10,610 nucleotides of DNA, from the NCBI GenBank assembly GCA_014380605.1, contig JACMJO010000365.1, forward strand, positions 1-10,610. The letters are read 5' to 3'. Positions 1 to 5,054 of the stretch are shown here, in pieces (within the stretch, counting starts at the first letter, position 1; the number at the start of each line of letters is the position of its first letter). A model generated the notes under the pieces. The model saw only the letters and a list, made by a program, of their open reading frames with translations. It had not been told where the DNA came from and searched no databases. The DNA is from Fimbriimonadaceae bacterium. Its GTDB lineage: Bacteria; Armatimonadota; Fimbriimonadia; Fimbriimonadales; Fimbriimonadaceae. A program made the translations under genes and the position numbers.

Positions 1-41
1 GAAGGATTACCTGGCGGATAAGGGGTTGAGTCAGCCGAAGT

Positions 42-73
42 AGTCGGATAGTTCGATAGTGCGATGGTTCGAT
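42..73. repeat. Degenerate 8-bp tandem repeat, four units
   Basis: Four adjoining 8-base units read AGTCGGAT, AGTTCGAT, AGTGCGAT and GGTTCGAT, each differing from the consensus AGTTCGAT by at most one base. The array lies downstream of the dienelactone hydrolase gene, outside any convincing coding frame. It looks like slipped-strand expansion of an intergenic spacer. No function can be assigned. Confidence 0.6.
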
Positions 74-98
74 GTTGGGGAAGACCTCCATCCCCCGG

Positions 99-134
99 CC
101 CCTTCCTCCAAGACGAGCCACTTGGAGGAAGGGG
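99..134. repeat. Perfect 14-bp inverted repeat (stem-loop) 3' of the dienelactone hydrolase gene
   Basis: Bases 99-112 (CCCCTTCCTCCAAG) are the exact reverse complement of 121-134, separated by an 8-base loop. The stem sits 8 bases beyond the stop codon of the minus-strand dienelactone hydrolase gene, so it could end that transcript or protect its 3' end. No T-run follows on either strand, so a classical intrinsic terminator is not shown. A dispersed REP-like palindrome is the alternative. Confidence 0.6.
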
Positions 135-141
135 AGACGGA

Positions 142-906
142 TCAACTTCCGAAAATCTCTTTGAAAAAGTCCTTCATGGCAATCCAACTTCGGCGGTCGG
201 CATCGGCGTTGTATTGGCCGCCACCGATTACGGTGAATGCGTGGACATTTAGGTTATAGACCACGGTTTGGTGATCGACTTTGGCATCTCGCATTTCATT
301 GAGATAGCCCATGAACTGCTCTTGGGAAACGGATGGGTCTTGAGCGGCGTGGACGACCATGACCTTGCCTTTGACTTCGCCCGCTTTGGCCGGGCTCGGA
401 GAGCCCAGGCCCCCGTGGAAGCTCACGACGCCGGATACTTCGGCTCCGCTTCGAGCGAGTTCAAGAACGCCTCCTCCGCCAAAACAATAGCCGATCGCGG
501 CAGTCTTTTTGGCGTCGCACTGACTTTGCTTTTTGAGTTCGTCAAGTCCAGCCTGGAGTCTTGCACGGAAGAGGGGAATGTCAGAGCGGTACTTGCCCGC
601 TTGCTGCCCGTTTTCTTGCTGTGTTTTTGGCCGAGAGTTTTTGCCGTAAATGTCGGCGGCGAAGGCGACATAGCCAAGCTCGGCAAGCATCTTGGCGCGG
701 GTCTCTTCATAACCGTCTAGTCCATTCCAGTCGTGGATGATCATGACGCCTGGCCGGGGCCCTGACTTTGAGTCGTCGTACGCCAAGAAGCCTTCGAGGA
801 CGGTGTCGCCCTGCTTGTACTCAACTTTTTTTGTGACGATTGCAGTCGACCCGATGGCGCTGAGTGCGCCAAGTGCGACGAGAGATGCGGTGAATCGATT
901 ACCCAT
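142..906 (-). CDS. Secreted dienelactone hydrolase family protein
   Basis: A 254-residue alpha/beta hydrolase of the dienelactone hydrolase (DLH) family. The nucleophile lies in GYCFGG (Cys141), the acid is Asp190 in HAAQDPSV, and the base is His222 in VHAFT, which is the Cys-Asp-His triad of the family. The HDWNGLDGY segment near residue 58 matches the oxyanion and active-site entry region. Residues 1-22 form a basic then hydrophobic stretch resembling a signal peptide, so the enzyme probably acts outside the cytoplasm, unlike classical DLHs of the chlorocatechol pathway. The true substrate is unknown; many family members cleave other esters or lactones. The ATG is preceded by GGAGG 9 bases upstream. 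The gene starts 36 bases after the DUF2784-like gene on the same strand, so the two are probably co-transcribed. Confidence 0.88.
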   Translation of the reverse strand: MGNRFTASLVALGALSAIGSTAIVTKKVEYKQGDTVLEGFLAYDDSKSGPRPGVMIIHDWNGLDGYEETRAKMLAELGYVAFAADIYGKNSRPKTQQENGQQAGKYRSDIPLFRARLQAGLDELKKQSQCDAKKTAAIGYCFGGGGVLELARSGAEVSGVVSFHGGLGSPSPAKAGEVKGKVMVVHAAQDPSVSQEQFMGYLNEMRDAKVDHQTVVYNLNVHAFTVIGGGQYNADADRRSWIAMKDFFKEIFGS

Positions 907-942
907 GCTGAATTCCCTCCAACTATCTTGTTGTAACGAATT

Positions 943-1344
943 CTACGCAGGTTTGTGTTCAGGATTGCTCGGCTTTCGGAGGGCGAAGTTGGTTATCAGG
1001 CTCATAACCAAGCCGAAAACGAATCCGAGGGCGGTGCCGGTCTGGACTAAACCGGGGTCCAAGTCCGCTCCAGTCAACATTTTGATCATGAGGTGGATGT
1101 AGGTTGGAGAGTCGTCTTGGTAGCCCAGTTGGCGGCGAACTTGGAAGTGCCAATCGGTGCATAGGCAGTAGCCGAGGCCATACCAGATGCCCATAACGAA
1201 CCAAGAACCGGCGGTGGCGAGGAGCGTATAGAGGTTCCAGCGGCGGGTCTTGGGCCAGATCCAGCCGAGCACGTTGAAGAGCACCAGCCCGGTGTGGAAC
1301 ACGAAGAAGACGATATCCAGAACCTGCAAACCAAATCGGCCCAC
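943..1344 (-). CDS. Small multi-pass membrane protein, DUF2784-like
   Basis: A 133-residue hydrophobic protein with about three predicted membrane segments (residues roughly 7-29, 38-62 and 103-124). A cysteine-containing stretch, GYCLCTDWHFQVRRQLG, follows the second segment. That layout, with an early His in the first helix, a Trp-rich second helix and a Cys/Trp/Arg loop, resembles DUF2784 proteins, whose function is not known. The family call rests on pattern resemblance only. The start is GTG: no in-frame ATG precedes it, and the ATG two bases upstream is in another frame. No clear Shine-Dalgarno sequence is visible. It lies between hmgA and the dienelactone hydrolase gene on the same strand, and could be the middle gene of one transcript. 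Confidence 0.7.
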   Translation of the reverse strand: MGRFGLQVLDIVFFVFHTGLVLFNVLGWIWPKTRRWNLYTLLATAGSWFVMGIWYGLGYCLCTDWHFQVRRQLGYQDDSPTYIHLMIKMLTGADLDPGLVQTGTALGFVFGLVMSLITNFALRKPSNPEHKPA

Positions 1345-1399
1345 ATTCGTAATAGTGGGTCGTCTTCAGCCTAGGCAGGGTCTTGGTTTAGTCAGACCG

Positions 1400-2563
1400 T
1401 CATGTTTTCGTCGTCATCCAACTCTTCCAATAGTCGGGGTCCTCGATATCGAGCGCTTGCTTGGTTAGGTTGAGAGGAGCGTGGGTGTCCAGCATGACGG
1501 CGAGTTCCTCCGTCTTGGTGGCGCCGATACTGGCCTCGGTTGCGCCTGGCTGGGGTCCGTGAGGAATGCCAAGGGGATGGAGGGTGATGGAGCCCTCTTC
1601 GATTCCTTTTCTTGAACCAAACTTGTCGTTGCAGTAGTACAAGACTTCATCGGAGTCCACGTTAGAGTGGTTATAGGGGACTACGATCGCCTGGGGATGG
1701 TAGTCGAGCATTCGGGGGCAGAAGGAGCAGATAACAAATCCTGCGCCTTGGAAGGTTTGGTGGATTGGCGGAGGCATGTGGTGCTTGCCCGTGATCGGCT
1801 GAAAATCGTTAATATTGAATGCGTAGGGATAGACATATCCATCCCAACCGATGACGTCGAAGGGATGGTAGGGATAGGTGTACTTGGTCATTCGACCCCG
1901 CGCCTTGACATGGACCACGTACTCGCTTCGTTCGTCCTTTGTCTCTAGTGAAGAAGGTGGTCGGAAGTCTCGCTCCTTGTAGGGCGCGTGTTCCAGGAAC
2001 TGGCCGTAGTCGTTTCTGTAGCGCTTGGGGGTGGTGACTTGCCCGTGGCTCTCGATGGCGATCATCGCGACAGGCAAGTTATCGAAATAGAGCTGATACA
2101 TGGTTCCGCGGGGCACCACGATGTAGTCGCCGGGCGTAAAGGGGATGGTGCCGTACATCGACTCCATGCGGCCTGAACCGTCGTGGATGAACAGAATCTC
2201 ATCGCCTTCGGCGTTCTTGTAGATGTAGTCCATCTGGTCGGCGATATTGGCTTGGAACCAGATGACATCTCGGTTACCCATAAGGGGGGTTCGACCGGTC
2301 ACGGCATCGCCCTTGGGCTGCATTCGGTTGGTTTTGAGGTGGCGATGGTGGACTGGCTCAGCATCCAGGAACTTGGCTTCTACGCTTCCCAGGTCTTCCC
2401 AAGCTGAGACTTCGGTCGGCTGGTTGATGTGGTAGGTCGTGGACATCGGGCCGCTAAAGCCGTGCGTGCTGATGAGCTGCTCGGTGTAGAGCCTTCCATC
2501 CGGCTGTCGGAATTGGATGTGGTGCTTTCTGGGTAGCTGGCCGAGTCGGTGGTAGCGAGGCAT
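1400..2563 (-). CDS. hmgA: Homogentisate 1,2-dioxygenase
   Basis: A 387-residue homogentisate dioxygenase of the short bacterial type. This non-haem Fe(II) enzyme opens the ring of homogentisate to maleylacetoacetate in tyrosine and phenylalanine breakdown. The N-terminus (MPRYHRLGQLPRKHHIQFRQ) is typical of the family. The C-terminal cupin carries the probable iron ligands His299 and Glu306 in YNHSNVDSDEVLYY and His335 in GIPHGPQPG. The His261-His262 pair before MPPPIHQTF probably supplies the catalytic base. The protein is shorter than the human enzyme (about 445 residues), as usual for this bacterial subgroup. AGGAG lies 6 bases before the ATG, a strong ribosome site. The other pathway genes (4-hydroxyphenylpyruvate dioxygenase, maleylacetoacetate isomerase, fumarylacetoacetase) are not in the window. 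A close paralogue acting on a related ring substrate cannot be excluded. Confidence 0.9.
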   Translation of the reverse strand: MPRYHRLGQLPRKHHIQFRQPDGRLYTEQLISTHGFSGPMSTTYHINQPTEVSAWEDLGSVEAKFLDAEPVHHRHLKTNRMQPKGDAVTGRTPLMGNRDVIWFQANIADQMDYIYKNAEGDEILFIHDGSGRMESMYGTIPFTPGDYIVVPRGTMYQLYFDNLPVAMIAIESHGQVTTPKRYRNDYGQFLEHAPYKERDFRPPSSLETKDERSEYVVHVKARGRMTKYTYPYHPFDVIGWDGYVYPYAFNINDFQPITGKHHMPPPIHQTFQGAGFVICSFCPRMLDYHPQAIVVPYNHSNVDSDEVLYYCNDKFGSRKGIEEGSITLHPLGIPHGPQPGATEASIGATKTEELAVMLDTHAPLNLTKQALDIEDPDYWKSWMTTKT

Positions 2564-2629
2564 CTGTGTCTCCTGGTGCTTTGCTTGGAGTTTACTTTGG
2601 AGGATCGTGAATCCTTGTATTCTCTTCGT

Positions 2630-3376
2630 ATGCGATTTGGCGTTTGTTGCTCATTGAACCAAGCTCGACAGGTGATGGAGGCAGGTTTCGACTATGCGGA
2701 GCTCCCGGCGGGATCCCTGTTTGGCGCCGCCGAGGAGCCGGATTGGTCTCGCTTTGCCGAGCTATCGATTGAGGCGACGAACCTGTTCGTTCATGGCGAT
2801 CTGAAGCTGGTTGGACCAGATAAGGGCGATGTTCGGGGTTATTCGGAGCGGGTGATTCCTCGAGCGGCCAAGGCGGGAGTGAGGACGATGGTGATCGGGA
2901 GCGGAGCTGCCAGAAAATCGCCGGCGGGGTACGACTTAGATACAGCAGAGGATGACTTTTTTGCTGCAGCGAGCCTTTGCTCTCGAATTGGGATCGAGCA
3001 TGAAGTGATCGTTGCGCCAGAGTCCTTGAGGCCAGAGGAGACCAATGTGGGTTGCTTCCTGGGAGACTTTGCACGGATGCTAGCGCACCATGGGGTGAGC
3101 TACACGGCCGACTCCTATCATGTTTTGAACCAGCCTGGCGCTTTCCCGGAAGAGAAGTCGTTTTGGGTGGCTGAAGTGCCCTTTGCCCCGGTACACGTTC
3201 ACTTATCGACCAAGGATCGGACTTGGGGTGTGCTTGAGGATCTCAGCTTGGGCGGCTTCGTGGCCAGATTGAAAGAGCTAGGATATGACGGTCGGGTGAG
3301 TTTGGAGTGCGGCTGGGTGGAGTTTGAGGCGGAGCTGCCGGAGGCATTGGCGCAAGTCCAGCATTTGATGCGATGA
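2630..3376 (+). CDS. Sugar phosphate isomerase/epimerase-like TIM-barrel protein
   Basis: A 248-residue protein of the xylose-isomerase-like / AP endonuclease 2 TIM-barrel superfamily. Likely divalent-metal ligands fall at the expected strand ends: Glu131 (VAPES), Asp161 and His164 (ADSYHV), His189/His191 (HVHLSTKD) and Glu226 (VSLECGW). Glu24 in the AELPAG strand may also contribute. Members isomerise or epimerise sugars, inositols or keto-acids, and the substrate here cannot be named. The ATG at 2630 fits the family start (MRFGVCCSL). GGAGG at 2599-2603 is too far from it (26 bases) but sits 11 bases before an in-frame TTG at 2615, which would add five residues. An upstream ATG at 2549 overlaps hmgA and adds a non-family extension, so I reject it. 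The gene diverges from hmgA across about 66 bases. Confidence 0.78.
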   Translation: MRFGVCCSLNQARQVMEAGFDYAELPAGSLFGAAEEPDWSRFAELSIEATNLFVHGDLKLVGPDKGDVRGYSERVIPRAAKAGVRTMVIGSGAARKSPAGYDLDTAEDDFFAAASLCSRIGIEHEVIVAPESLRPEETNVGCFLGDFARMLAHHGVSYTADSYHVLNQPGAFPEEKSFWVAEVPFAPVHVHLSTKDRTWGVLEDLSLGGFVARLKELGYDGRVSLECGWVEFEAELPEALAQVQHLMR

Positions 3377-3396
3377 TGTTTTGATGCGTTGGTGCG
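3364..3396 (+). promoter_or_regulatory. Candidate VapB operator: direct repeats TTTGATGCG
   Basis: TTTGATGCG occurs at 3364-3372 and again at 3380-3388, exactly 16 bases apart. A near copy, TTGGTGCG, follows at 3389-3396 and abuts the -10 box. Repeats next to a toxin-antitoxin promoter are typical binding sites for an RHH antitoxin-toxin complex that represses its own operon. The first copy overlaps the 3' end of the isomerase gene. Binding is inferred, not shown. Confidence 0.4.
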
Positions 3397-3402
3397 TATA
3401 AT
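3397..3402 (+). promoter_or_regulatory. -10 box of the vapBC promoter (probable leaderless mRNA)
   Basis: A perfect TATAAT lies only six bases before the antitoxin ATG at 3409, so transcription should begin at or next to the start codon. No ribosome site precedes the ATG, which agrees with a leaderless message. No good -35 box is seen at 16-18 bp spacing. Confidence 0.55.
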
Positions 3403-3408
3403 AAACCT

Positions 3409-3624
3409 ATGAGAACGACGATCGATCTGCCAGCCGATGCCTACCACATCGCCAAGGCATTCGCTAAAGAGCGAAAGATGAGCTTGGGCAAGGCAATCGC
3501 CGAGCTGATCATTCGTCCCACCCCGAACGATGAACCGATTAGAACCGTGAATGGCTGGCCAGTGCTGCACGCGGGCCGTGTGCTCACCCCGGAGATAGTT
3601 CGGGAATTAATCGATGAGGACTAA
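3409..3624 (+). CDS. VapB-type ribbon-helix-helix antitoxin
   Basis: A 71-residue protein. The N-terminus (MRTTIDLPADAYHIAKAFAK) matches ribbon-helix-helix/CopG-like antitoxins: the RTTIDLP strand would pair in the dimer to contact DNA, and helices follow through about residue 45. The C-terminal part (PVLHAGRVLTPEIVRELIDED) is the sort of flexible tail that wraps the partner toxin and neutralises it. The last 11 bases, including the stop, overlap the start of the PIN-domain toxin gene, which is the classic order and coupling of vapBC operons. It should bind its own promoter, where direct repeats are present. The partner's family is clear, so the antitoxin role is likely even though the exact subfamily is not fixed. 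Confidence 0.85.
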   Translation: MRTTIDLPADAYHIAKAFAKERKMSLGKAIAELIIRPTPNDEPIRTVNGWPVLHAGRVLTPEIVRELIDED

Positions 3625-4024
3625 TGGCTGCGGATTCTTACTGGATTCGAGCGTCCTCATCGCTCTGAGTTTCGACGACCACGTGCATTTTGCTCGGGCC
3701 CAACGCTGGTTCTTAGGGATTCACGGCCACGTTGTCACTTGCCCCATCACCCAAGGCTCGTTTGTCAGAATGTGCATGAGGTTGCGCGACCGCAACGGAT
3801 TTGCCCTTGCACTGGAAATGCTTGGCAAGATTTCCCTGGGTGAGAAGCACCTCTTCATTCCAGACGACATCGACTATCGCCAAATCCGTCCGGACGGAAT
3901 CATTGGCCACCGCCAGGTGACCGATGCCTACCTGGCCCACCTCGCCATGCACCACGGCCTGCGATTGGCTACGCTCGACGAAGCACAGGCGGCACTGTAT
4001 CCGGAGGTGGCAGAACTCGTTTAA
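3614..4024 (+). CDS. VapC-type PIN-domain toxin ribonuclease
   Basis: A 136-residue PIN-domain protein, the usual VapC length. VapC toxins are Mg2+-dependent endoribonucleases that cleave tRNA or rRNA and halt growth when the antitoxin decays. Visible acidic positions are Asp11 (LLDSSVLIAL), Asp104 (VTDAYLAHLA) and Asp122 (LATLDE). The second conserved acid, normally Glu in CPITE, is Gln47 here (CPITQGSFVRM). This Gln variant also occurs in some annotated VapC subgroups, so the protein is not necessarily dead. The start at 3614 lies inside the antitoxin gene and gives the standard N-terminus. The ATG at 3624 is out of frame. Translation is probably coupled to the antitoxin. Confidence 0.87.
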   Translation: MRTNGCGFLLDSSVLIALSFDDHVHFARAQRWFLGIHGHVVTCPITQGSFVRMCMRLRDRNGFALALEMLGKISLGEKHLFIPDDIDYRQIRPDGIIGHRQVTDAYLAHLAMHHGLRLATLDEAQAALYPEVAELV

Positions 4025-4066
4025 CAAAAACTTAAAGTAAATTGTTAGAAAATTTGCGGGCCGGTC

Positions 4067-4094
4067 TAAAGATGATAGAGTAGTGGACCGAAGA
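4067..4094 (+). promoter_or_regulatory. Possible sigma-28 (FliA/SigD) promoter for flgM
   Basis: TAAA at 4067-4070 is followed after 16 bases by ACCGAAGA (4087-4094), which matches five of eight positions of the GCCGATAA/GCCGATAT -10 consensus. Spacing fits sigma-28 promoters (TAAA, 14-16 bases, GCCGAT). Transcription from it would start near 4101, just before the riboswitch aptamer. An AT-rich block at 4021-4055 lies upstream. The match is partial. Confidence 0.35.
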
Positions 4095-4118
4095 TCATAT
4101 CAGCGACTAAACGTCTGC

Positions 4119-4226
4119 GACAGAAAAGGGCACGGTAGGGGCGACCCTACACACGCAAAGCCACGGGTCTCGTGGAGTCTGAGAGAGTAGCTCGAAGGAC
4201 AAGATGAGATCGCCGGGTTCCCTGTC
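4119..4226 (+). promoter_or_regulatory. Cyclic-di-GMP class I riboswitch (GEMM-I) in the flgM leader
   Basis: The signature ACGCAAAGCC (4153-4162) continues into ACGGGTCTC, as in class I c-di-GMP aptamers. Before it is a P2 hairpin: GTAGGG (4135-4140), GNRA-type loop GCGA (4141-4144), CCCTAC (4145-4150). P3 forms from GGTCTC (4166-4171) with GAGATC (4206-4211), six pairs with one G-U. It is followed by GCCGGGTTCCC (4212-4222), close to the 3' family signature GCCGGGTTGCC. A closing P1 can form from GACA (4119-4122) and GGG (4128-4130) with CCC and TGTC (4220-4226), leaving A-rich bases bulged. The 5' signature reads GGGCACGG rather than the commoner GGGCAAACC, so this is a slightly divergent member. 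Only 13 bases separate it from the flgM ribosome site. That suggests control of translation, but I see no clear anti-ribosome-site strand. Confidence 0.82.
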
Positions 4227-4239
4227 TGAGATCAAAGCT

Positions 4240-4244
4240 AAGGA
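4240..4244 (+). promoter_or_regulatory. Ribosome binding site that sets the flgM start
   Basis: AAGGA lies seven bases before the ATG at 4252, downstream of the aptamer. An in-frame ATG at 4204 also has an AAGGA before it, but it falls inside the P3 stem of the riboswitch and would encode a leader unlike FlgM. Confidence 0.6.
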
Positions 4245-4251
4245 TAAAACC

Positions 4252-4521
4252 ATGCGGATATCAGACAATGAAGTGAAGAAGATCCTCTCCGGGGCACACG
4301 CCGCGTTAGTAGAGGAGATCGTGCAAATAGGCCAAGAATCGGACCGCGAGGCGGACGAGAAGTTGGCACAGCAAGTGACTCAAGATGTCCTTGCGATGAG
4401 TGATCGAGAAGATATGATCGCGGATTTGAAGTCCCGGATTGAAGCCGGAACCTATAATCCCACTGGCGACGACATCGCGGATACGATGATTCGCCGCTCG
4501 ATTGCAGATCGAATTCGGTAG
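4252..4521 (+). CDS. flgM: Anti-sigma-28 factor FlgM
   Basis: An 89-residue FlgM-like protein. FlgM holds the flagellar sigma factor (sigma-28/FliA) inactive until the hook-basal body is complete and it is exported. The N-terminus MRISDNEVKKIL has the family pattern, the middle is acidic and probably disordered, and the C-terminal half is the sigma-binding region: DREDMIADLKSRIEAGTYNP (residues 51-70) then DDIADTMIRRSIADRI. The IEAGTYNPTGDDIADTMI segment matches the conserved FlgM 'I..G.Y......IA..ML' pattern. The start at 4252 is chosen over 4204 because the extra 16 residues come from riboswitch sequence. It stands alone, followed by hairpins, and its leader carries a c-di-GMP aptamer, so its level is probably tied to that messenger. 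Sigma-28 itself is not in the window. Confidence 0.85.
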   Translation: MRISDNEVKKILSGAHAALVEEIVQIGQESDREADEKLAQQVTQDVLAMSDREDMIADLKSRIEAGTYNPTGDDIADTMIRRSIADRIR

Positions 4522-4523
4522 CT

Positions 4524-4541
4524 GGAGACCGCATGGTCTCC
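4524..4541 (+). terminator. Stem-loop just after flgM
   Basis: GGAGACC (4524-4530) and GGTCTCC (4535-4541) form a perfect seven-pair stem with a GCAT loop, starting two bases after the flgM stop. No T-run follows, so it may be a weak terminator or a 3'-end stabiliser. Confidence 0.4.
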
Positions 4542-4578
4542 GGCTCTCCGGGCTTATCCGATGCAGGAAAGAGCAAAG

Positions 4579-4622
4579 GGTAAGTCGTAAGGGGTTTGCC
4601 AAACTGCCTTACACTTTACGCC
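4579..4622. terminator. Long hairpin between convergent genes, candidate bidirectional terminator
   Basis: Nested pairings are GTAAG (4580-4584) with TTTAC (4615-4619, one G-U), GTAAGG (4587-4592) with CCTTAC (4607-4612), and GTTT (4594-4597) with AAAC (4601-4604). T-rich sequence follows on the plus strand (CCTTTCTCCTT), and the minus strand reads CCCTTTGCTCTTTCC beyond it. It sits between flgM and the convergent gene ending at 4630 and could end both transcripts. Confidence 0.5.
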
Positions 4623-4629
4623 TTTCTCC

Positions 4630-4932
4630 TTACCCTCTCATTCCCGCAATTTCCGCATCGATCGATTTCGCCATGTCCTCCATGACGACCCCCACATACC
4701 AAGGCTGATCTGAGGTTGACGGCGTTTCGTGCCAGTCGTACAGATAGCCTTGCACGAGGGTGCTTGCGGGTAGGCAATGGCCGAGATTATGTCTCGGAAG
4801 CCACGTCTCCATGAGAACCGGATAGAAATCCGATGGCATCGGCGGCTGCATCAGCATATAGTCGTCCGTGACGTCGACGATCACGACCTTAGCGAGATTG
4901 AACTCCCAAAGATTCTCCATCATTTCTGCCAT
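4630..4932 (-). CDS. Hypothetical 100-residue protein
   Basis: I do not recognise this protein. It is acidic, rich in Met, Pro, Trp and Tyr, has no signal peptide or membrane segment, and shows a strand-like FNLAKVVIVDVTDDYMLMQPP near the N-terminus. The C-terminus (WYVGVVMEDMAKSIDAEI) looks like a strand then a helix. The composition suggests a small folded globular protein. AAGGA lies 11 bases before the ATG. It is on the same strand as the metalloprotease upstream (gap about 120 bases) and converges on flgM. The conserved look of its hydrophobic pattern and the ribosome site support a real gene, but no function can be given. Confidence 0.65.
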   Translation of the reverse strand: MAEMMENLWEFNLAKVVIVDVTDDYMLMQPPMPSDFYPVLMETWLPRHNLGHCLPASTLVQGYLYDWHETPSTSDQPWYVGVVMEDMAKSIDAEIAGMRG

Positions 4933-4998
4933 GTTTTGCGTCGTCCTTAACGCTTGTTGGGACGGGGCAGAGGATGGGAAGGGAGCGGGGAATTTTGG

Positions 4999-5032
4999 GG
5001 TTCCTCGGTTTTTGGTTTTAGGTTCCTCGGTT
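4999..5032. repeat. 12-bp direct repeat GGTTCCTCGGTT
   Basis: GGTTCCTCGGTT occurs at 4999-5010 and 5021-5032, separated by a TG-rich spacer (TTTGGTTTTA). It lies in the gap between the metalloprotease and the 100-residue gene. It looks like simple-sequence slippage, and no function is evident. Confidence 0.55.
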
Positions 5033-5054
5033 GGGAGAAGCCTGGGCCAAAGAG

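Noticed and set aside
268..720. Plus-strand open frame of 150 codons
   Set aside because: It lies wholly antisense to the dienelactone hydrolase gene, which has a clear catalytic triad and ribosome site; the translation resembles no protein I know.
2549..2629. Upstream ATG at 2549 extending the isomerase-like gene by 27 residues
   Set aside because: It overlaps the hmgA start on the other strand, covers the hmgA ribosome site, and encodes residues unlike the family, whose N-terminus begins at 2630.
4033..4069. Alternative sigma-28 promoter using TAAA at 4033 and GCCGGTCTAA at 4060
   Set aside because: The spacing of 23 bases is too long for sigma-28; the pair at 4067/4087 fits better.
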